Source of the DNA: Flammula alnicola | Lineage: Eukaryota > Basidiomycota > Agaricomycetes > Agaricales > Strophariaceae | Direction of reading: 5' to 3' | Length of the DNA stretch: 38,262 nucleotides | NCBI GenBank assembly: GCA_015499995.1 | Contig: JADNRV010000405.1 | Coordinates: forward strand, 1-38,262 | Shown here: positions 33,080 through 38,262 of the stretch, piece after piece | Layout of the letters: each line of letters opens with the position of its first letter | How positions within the stretch are numbered: position 1 is the first letter of the stretch | The notes under the pieces: generated by a model | Seen by the model: only the letters and a program-made list of their open reading frames with translations | The model's database searches: none | What the model was told of the DNA's origin: nothing | Position numbers and translations under genes: made by a program

Positions 33080-36000
33080 ATGAAACGGTTCTTCGAAAAG
33101 GCCTCCAAGCCTTTCACATTACCGCTCAAGGCTGCTAACAACACCGATGCGCTATCGGTGAACAGCAGGGCGCCCACCCCTACACTGCCAGTACCGGGCT
33201 TGCACCCGAAATACGTCGTCCCCCCCGTCCTCCACCCCTGTCCGCACAGTCATCTCGCCTTGCTTGTCACACCAGAAGGACTGTTAATTCGGCCGCATGT
33301 CTCTGGAGAAAGCCTGGCGCAACCGGTGGCATTCGCGTATGTCAGAATATCATGGGGGAAGGACACCAAGATCGAAGAGGTAGAGAATCATCCCGACAAG
33401 GAATTGGACTGGCGCGATAGCGTGGTCGTTTATGGGATCGTTGGGATACTGGAGCTCTTCTCTTGTACGTCCTTTTATACATACTTGCCTTGGCATGTCG
33501 TTTCCCGTGATAGCAGAAATGGCTCACCTGCATCGCAATAAATAGGCTCGTATCTTCTGGTTATCACTTCACGGACTGACATGGGAAATGGTGAGTTCAG
33601 ATGCTATTTTAGAAGACGTACATACTAATCCAAGTTTTTTGGCGCCAGTGCTCGACCCCCTTCATGCTGTCTATGGCATCAAGGGCGTCATGCAGGTTCC
33701 TCTCGTTGAAGAGAGGGCTAAAATGTCGTTGAACACATTGGCAGCACGCAATATTGCTAATACTCGACCCTCATTGCTCCCAAGGCACGCCCGAGAGACG
33801 ACCGTGTCGGACATCAGCTTAGATATGGACGACAACCCGCATGCTTCAGATTCTCCTCGCAAGGGATCACCGCGGGTTCAGTTCCTGTCAAACCCTATCA
33901 CCAAGATCCTAGAGAAAGACGCCCGGCCGAGCACTAACCAGGATATCGGAAGTTCGATACAGCGACCCTCGTCCGCTGATTCCATGTCCTCTGATATATC
34001 TACTCCAAGTTCTGAACTTTCGGTCGCCACGTCTCCCGTATTCAAGACATTAGCTGCACGACTTTCATTTTGGAGTCGACTGTCGAAGAGAACACAGCCC
34101 TCCCCCGTTGACGCTGGTTTTCCTCCAATCCCGGAACCGATGTCGTTGAATGAGGAGCAGCAAGTCCTGGACGAGATCATGAATGACGAGAATGAGCAAC
34201 CTGCTGAAGTCATTGAAAGCATTCTGGCCTCAACGGCTCCGCCTCCTGCTACTGTCGAGGAGAGACATTCGGAATTGGAGATGAAGGTAGTTCGGGAATG
34301 CATCAGAGAGTTCACCAAAGGAGACATGTATTTTGCCTACAACTTTGGTACTCCTCTCCAAGCTCTTTTATCAACTTTCTTGCTGACATGCACCTAGATA
34401 TTACTCGTTCACTGCAACACAAGCAAGAGCAGGTCCTTAAATCCCAGAAGCAGCATGATCTACTCGCTGGACTTGGCGCCCTTCCCAGTCCAGAGAACAA
34501 TCAAACCATTCCTCTCAGCCCAAGGAATGGAAAGTTTTCCGCTCTTACGGAACCACACTCTTCGCTACCGCTATGGAGACGGGTGGACAAACAATTTTGG
34601 TGGAATGAATGGATGTCCAAACCGTTCATCGATGCTGGAGTATGTTCTCGCCGACTTCCTTTTGTCCCATTCTTTCCTGCTAACAAATTCTCAAGTTGCA
34701 TTCGTACATCCTTCCCATCATGCAAGGATACTGTCAAGTCACACAGTTCGGTATTCCTGCTGATCCAGTCATTGTCGACGAAGATTCCCTGGTGGACTAT
34801 ATCATCATCTCGCGAAGGTCGAGGTATCGCCCAGGACTCAGATACCAGCGCCGAGGTATTGATGACGCGGCGCATGTGGCGAACTTTGTTGAGACAGAGA
34901 CTATTATGCGTGTTGAGGTTAGTCCGATATTTAAATTTTTGCTTTCCTTTATGGCTGATGGGCATGCTACAGCGAGAGGAGAAAGAGAATATCTTTGCCT
35001 ATGTACAAATAAGAGGCTCAAGTCTGGATCTCGTCCAAAAATGTAAAGTTTTTGTTAGGCTGACTGAATCGCAGTACCTTTGTTTTGGACGCAGACTGGT
35101 TATGGTCTGAAGCCTCCGCCATTACTTGCTCCTGATAGGACTCAGGCACAAAACTTGGACACCCTCAAGAAACACTTCCTGAAGACCATTCCCATCTACG
35201 GCCCTCATGTTCGTTGAAACCGTTTAGATGGAGACAATGTGCATCCTAATGCTGACTACAGACTGTCGTCAATCTCGCCGAGCAATACGGAAAGGAAGGT
35301 GTCATCACACAGGCTTACAGAGAGTATATGCACGAACTCAATATGAAGAATGCACAGTACGTTTACTTCCCCTCTCTCTGTCCCATTATTGTTCTCGTCC
35401 TATCGCAAAATTAGATACTGTGAATACGACTTCCACACAGAAACCAAAGGGATGAAGTAAGTCTTCAGTTGATCCAAGCATCTCATTCCTTCTCTCATCC
35501 CTCACGTATTCTTAGGTATGAAAATATCTCTAGTCTGATCGAACGAATGGAGAGGACGTTCGATGCCCAGGGGTACGCTGATATCGTTTAATTGCAGAGT
35601 TTTTTTTTTCATACCCAATGATGTAGGTATTTCTGGATCTCGGATAATGTTGTGTTCTCCCAGCAAAAAGGTGTTTTCCGCGTCAATTGTATTGACTGTT
35701 TGGATCGGACGAATGTTGTTCAAGTAAGGGTATATTTTCCTGTTGGCTAGAGTACTAAATCCTTACGGTGGCTTTTGTAGTCAGCATTTGCCAGATATGT
35801 CATGAACAAGCAGCTGGGCGCTGTCGCGCTGTTGAACCCATCCAATGCTGGCAGGACAGATGCCGATCTCGCTTTTAATGATGGTGGGCAGCCAATATTC
35901 TGGAATTCCGTTGCTTATATTTTGTTGATCGACTTCAGTATGGGCTAACAATGGCGATGCCATTAGTCGCGCCTAGTAAGTCTCCACCAGCTCTCATATA

Positions 36001-37462
36001 TAGTCAAGGCTGATTTTGGCCAGCGCTGGCACATCTGCGCTTAAGGTTCGGATATTCAACTCATCGCTTCGCAGTCAATAATTCTCAACCAAATAACTCC
36101 ACCAGGGTGACTTCACAAGGTATGCTATTTGCATTAGAAGACGTCGAAAGTTGCTCATTAATGGATTCAGGACCGGTAAACGTGATTTGGGCGGAATGCT
36201 CAATGATGGCGTCAACTCGTTAGCTAGGTCAGTGATACCGAGCACAATCTTCTCCGGCTCTCAGGCTAATCATTGTTGGATTGTTCCTAGGATGTATACT
36301 TCAACCTTTAGTGACTGGTTCTGTCAAGCCGTCATCGACTTCATGCTCGGCAATCGAACCACCTCAGTCTTCTCAGAGTTCCTGTTAAAACTCAAATCAA
36401 CGGATCCGCGTGACCTTATACGTCTATCTAAGATTCGTGCGGAGGCTATTGCTACTTCGGTTTCTCGAGTTTTGCCGGAAGGCGAGCGACTGTTGTCAGG
36501 ATGGACATTGTTTGCTCCTGAAGAGCTGAACGTAAAAATTGGCATTAAATTTGAAGAGAAGGTGTTGCTGTTGGCAAGTCCTTGACTAGAAGATGTTCTT
36601 AAATGATTTGCTCACGTTGACCATCTTATCCTAGTCTGCGAAGGCTCTATATATTGTGGTGAGTAGGAAATATTTCTCTATCGAGTTCTCCAGTTGCCAA
36701 CATCGTTGCAGAGCTACGATTATACCCTAGAGAAGGTGAAACTTTATACCCGCGTCCCACTCGGTGATATCATTAGTATCAGTAAAGGTCAGTAAAATCG
36801 GAACCTGTAAGAGACCATATATTGATTATCCTCAGGCGCATACATACTATCTCCGCTAGAGGAATCCAGCCGTGACCCGGAACAGAACGCAGGATTTGTT
36901 GTAACATGGCTCTCCTCACACCAAGAATCTCGTGTTACCAGTTACTGCGTGCGGAACAGCCTTGACCTCTCAACCAGCCAACCTTCTACACCCACTTCAC
37001 CAACATTCCTAGGCCGGAACCGGAGTCGGAGCCATACCCTACCTGCGTTATCGAACATCTTGGCTGGGGCTTCATTCAGCACCGCTGGTTCGGGGCAGAG
37101 CAACTTTGCTGCATTCAAAGTGCTTCCCGTTGACCCTGCGCGGACTCGGAGAATGTCGAGCACCACAAGTGAGATGTATTCGGAGCTCTCGGATGAGATG
37201 CATGGTGCTGCAACATGTAAAGAAGCGGTCGACCGCATTGTGGATCAGATACAACATGCCTGCGACGATGTTGGAAGTGGGCATGGCAATTTCGTCGCGG
37301 ATGAGGATGTGGTCAGGTATGGTGGCATTTTGCATTTTCGAGTGTTCGACACTACATTAATATCCTGGCATGTCTTCTAGCCTTGCGGAAGCACAGCGGA
37401 TGACGAGCGTTTACGCAAAGATGGAGTATGGAGTGAAACGATTGTTGTGGTTGGGCGGCTAG
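33080..37462 (+). CDS. Sac-domain phosphoinositide phosphatase with hSac2 domain
   Basis: Twenty-one exons, with every junction in frame, give 1,081 aa: 33080-33464, 33546-33590, 33649-34347, 34398-34639, 34696-34917, 34973-35021, 35075-35208, 35262-35356, 35415-35456, 35516-35572, 35627-35723, 35781-35883, 35939-35975, 36024-36045, 36106-36119, 36171-36227, 36291-36573, 36635-36658, 36712-36787, 36836-37316, 37381-37462. The Sac domain holds [41 protein letters not shown] and the catalytic CX5R motif [10 protein letters not shown] (Cys678, Arg684). After it, [20 protein letters not shown] fits the hSac2 domain of INPP5F-like proteins. This class hydrolyses phosphoinositide monophosphates, mainly PI4P, on endomembranes. 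A Ser-rich insert (about 190-320) splits the N-terminal half. Intron 17 has a GCAAGT donor. Exon 15 is a 14-nt microexon. Confidence 0.92.
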
Positions 37463-37774
37463 TTAGATTTTTTTTCCTTACTTATGTATACTTTCATTGT
37501 AACGATCTACTTATTTTCCTCAGCTCATGGCCTTGGACGGTGTTTCAGCGCTACGAAAATTTCGCTTTAACTTTCAGGACCGCCATTGTTAACTTATGAT
37601 TACTGTATTTAAATTAATGTTTGCACAACTCTACTCAGTAAGTGGAGCTTGGAGAGAAACTTCATAGCGTTGTCAAACTATCTACTATCTAAAATAATTT
37701 CACGAACAGCTCAGCTGTATGTAGAACTCGGATCGCGCCGCTCGTAAGCAGTTCGTTAATAACGACATATCGTC
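37463..37774. other. Intergenic, no gene recognised
   Basis: The 3' flank of the Sac gene is AT-rich and free of long ORFs. It lies between that gene and the right arm of inverted repeat 2. Confidence 0.5.
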
Positions 37775-38262
37775 ATGTAGTCTCTTGAAAGTCTCTTCCA
37801 AGATTTTAAAAAACTGACAATCAGTCTGTCCTAGAGGAGAGAGCCGAGAGAGAATTTACCAACGATCTCTTGGCAAATTTACAAACCTCGATGTCACCTA
37901 GAATTCTCGACGCCGCGACAGGTGCCAAACACTGAAGCTTGCCTTTGTAACTGCGGCACCACAAATTTGGGGCCAGTATCAATTCCTTCCGAGTTTGGAC
38001 AACTCAACGTGTGCGACATGGGCCATGTTGGCCGTAGTCGGGACATACTTGTCACAGTATAGATCCGTCAATGGAGAGTAAATTCCTTTGATTATTTGCA
38101 AGTCTACTAAGCTTTCACGGTCACGACCTCATGATACAACATTCTCGTATCCGGTCAAAGATCTCGAAGACTCTTCTGCATCCAGGTCGGATCAGGCGGA
38201 AAGATATAAAAATCATCGTAAGCTCCTTTACAGACGAAGAGGTAAGCAAGTTTAAGGCATCG
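37775..38262 (-). repeat. Right arm of inverted repeat 2, running off the window
   Basis: The reverse complement matches 23192-23728, including the last F-box exon and its 3' flank. It differs by substitutions and by deletions of about 45-60 nt (near 37905) and about 10 nt. The arm continues beyond base 38262. Confidence 0.88.
38155..38262 (-). CDS. F-box-like protein, copy D, last exon only
   Basis: The last 71-nt exon (38225-38155) is preceded by the end of an intron with acceptor GTAAAG. It encodes a C-terminus almost identical to copy C (AYDDFYIFPPDPTWMQKSLRDL), with one Gly-to-Ser change. The rest of the gene lies outside the window, so it cannot be told whether copy D is intact. It is convergent with copy C, about 15 kb away. 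Confidence 0.8.
   Translation of the reverse strand, partial: RCLKLAYLFVCKGAYDDFYIFPPDPTWMQKSLRDL

Overview
This window is nuclear DNA of a filamentous basidiomycete, most likely an agaricomycete mushroom. The genes are dense and cut by many introns of about 50-60 nt with GT-AG ends. The gene content fits: a Clp1-like protein (clamp-cell regulator family), a HET-domain protein, a fungal Zn2Cys6 regulator, and an expanded family of F-box-like proteins. All exon structures were derived by hand from splice signals, reading-frame continuity and family motifs; no alignment could be run.

Layout, left to right. 0.9-1.85 kb (-): decayed copy of coproporphyrinogen III oxidase. 2.0-3.4 kb (+): F-box-like copy A. 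4.1-5.0 kb (+): Clp1-like gene. 5.9-6.1 kb: four hairpins that share one invariant loop core but have unrelated stems. 6.3-8.8 kb (-): six-exon membrane-protein orphan. 10.25-11.7 kb (-): F-box-like copy B, an inverted duplicate of A. 12.3-13.9 kb (-): HET-domain gene. 14.65-20.0 kb (-): large alpha/beta-hydrolase-like gene of the YML020W type, with two apparent 1-nt deletions. 20.4-21.5 kb: promoter elements, a doubtful small ORF (+) and a 103-aa gene (-). 21.9-23.3 kb (+): F-box-like copy C. 24.0-26.9 kb (+): DHHC palmitoyltransferase (Erf2-like). 28.0-28.7 kb (-): doubtful ORF. 28.8-32.6 kb (+): Zn2Cys6 transcription factor. 33.1-37.5 kb (+): Sac-domain phosphoinositide phosphatase. At the right edge (-): last exon of F-box-like copy D, inverted relative to C.

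The single-copy genes (Erf2-like, Sac phosphatase, YML020W-like, transcription factor) look like ordinary housekeeping or regulatory genes and form no obvious pathway. The accessory layer is two convergent pairs of F-box-like paralogues. A/B bracket the block of about 6 kb that holds the Clp1-like gene; C/D bracket the block of about 14 kb from the Erf2-like gene to the Sac gene. Each pair shares sequence well past the stop codon, so each forms a long inverted repeat that could support inversion of the block between.

The most unusual feature is the hairpin array at 5916-6112. It lies between the convergent Clp1-like and membrane-protein genes and fits no element I recognise.
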